A DNA stretch of 15,191 bases from Pseudorhodobacter antarcticus (lineage in GTDB: Bacteria; Pseudomonadota; Alphaproteobacteria; Rhodobacterales; Rhodobacteraceae). A model generated the notes under the pieces. That model was not told the origin of the DNA and searched no databases. It saw nothing but the letters and a program-made list of their open reading frames with translations. Location: NCBI GenBank assembly GCA_945860375.1, contig CAMAQR010000077.1:1-15191 (forward strand). The letters run 5' to 3'. This document shows, piece by piece, positions 14,749-15,191 of the stretch. The first letter of the stretch is position 1. Each line of letters opens with the position of its first letter. Position numbers and translations under genes: made by a program.

Positions 14749-15191
14749 TAGGACGTCCTCTTTGCTGTTGGAGTTGGTCGGGAGGTGTGGCTGACTGGCC
14801 CCGCCAGGTCATTCAGTTCAGCCGGATTGATGTTTTTGCCTTGGGAGGAAGAGGCGATGCACGCCTCGACCATGCGGAGCGATTTCAGGTGGTCCGCGCC
14901 GGAACAGAGCAGGGGCGCGGCGTCGATCAGGTGGGCCAGAAAGTCGGCCAGCAAGGCTGCGGCATCATCGCGCCACATCTCGGTCTGCGGCAGATCGACC
15001 GGGGTAAAACTGCGGTCGTCGCGCCGGGCGTAGGACAGGTCGCCGAACATCTCGGCCTGAACCGCGACGCCGTTGGCGCAGTCGGTGCGCCAGTTGAAGG
15101 CGAGGTGATCATGGTTGCCAGCCCAGGTGCCTTGATAGGTCACCTCGATACCACCCTCGAAGCTGATCAGGGCCGAGACGTTGGCGTCGCC
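14748..15191 (-). CDS. Gfo/Idh/MocA-family oxidoreductase, C-terminal part (partial at window edge)
   Basis: The frame is open from the right edge to TAA at 14748-14750, giving 147 residues. Apparent GTG at 15143 is internal, because upstream codons (GDANVSALISFEGGIE) continue the same beta-sheet pattern. The sequence resembles the C-terminal substrate domain of Gfo/Idh/MocA enzymes: alternating strands (ALISFEGGIEVTYQGTW), then ALLADFLAHL and the closing helix DHLKSLRMVEACIASSSQGKN with its family-typical helix plus SSxxG. The last 25 residues are a Pro/Thr/Ser-rich tail. The Rossmann domain lies outside the window. Stop and next start overlap (TAATG), tying it to the transporter. Family call is good, not certain without the N-terminus. 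Confidence 0.8.
   Translation of the reverse strand, partial: GDANVSALISFEGGIEVTYQGTWAGNHDHLAFNWRTDCANGVAVQAEMFGDLSYARRDDRSFTPVDLPQTEMWRDDAAALLADFLAHLIDAAPLLCSGADHLKSLRMVEACIASSSQGKNINPAELNDLAGPVSHTSRPTPTAKRTS

Noticed and set aside
1..15191. tRNA, rRNA or riboswitch
   Set aside because: No cloverleaf, rRNA segment or known aptamer core was recognised by eye. The coding genes leave little room, and the operon's leader is outside the window.

Overview
GC-rich, densely packed DNA that looks like an alphaproteobacterium of the Rhodobacterales type (Paracoccus/Rhodobacter/roseobacter-like). I infer this from codon use, the protein flavour and the kinds of insertion sequence; no rRNA or marker gene confirms it. 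The window has two unlike parts.

Positions 1-1287 are a nest of broken mobile DNA. An IS3-family element (1-146, running off the left edge) sits inside a tyrosine-recombinase gene read on the minus strand from 865. That gene's catalytic half is not visible here. Upstream of the recombinase, 908-1034 holds five copies of a short motif (RCATAATYRC-like) in both orientations, including a perfect 11-bp inverted repeat. The last copy ends exactly where a fragment of an IS66 transposase begins (1030-1227). The order suggests an IS66, then a recombinase element inserted into its transposase gene, then an IS3 inserted into the recombinase. The IS66 right end (terminal repeat 1277-1287) lies 6 bp from the stop codon of the first chromosomal-type gene.

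Positions 1294-15191 are one uninterrupted minus-strand gene train. In transcription order: C-terminal part of a Gfo/Idh/MocA oxidoreductase (right edge), periplasmic solute-binding protein (family 5), two DppB/DppC-type permeases, a second Gfo/Idh/MocA oxidoreductase, an SDR dehydrogenase, an M20 metallopeptidase, an M14 zinc carboxypeptidase, a creatininase-family amidohydrolase, a second SDR, and the two halves of a heterodimeric ABC exporter. Nearly every junction is an overlap of 1-10 bases (mostly ATGA/GTGA), so this is very probably one translationally coupled operon. The one clear structured spacer is a 14-bp perfect hairpin between the binding protein and the first permease. No promoter is visible; it must lie beyond the right edge. 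The importer's ATPase subunits are also not in the window.

Reading the genes together (inference): a peptide-like or otherwise amide-containing compound is bound in the periplasm and imported. Three cytoplasmic metallohydrolases without signal peptides cut it (M20, M14, creatininase family), and two to four NAD(P)-dependent dehydrogenases oxidise or reduce it. The heterodimeric exporter at the end of the same transcript would expel a product or protect against a toxic intermediate. I do not recognise this combination as a named pathway, and it is the most interesting thing in the window.
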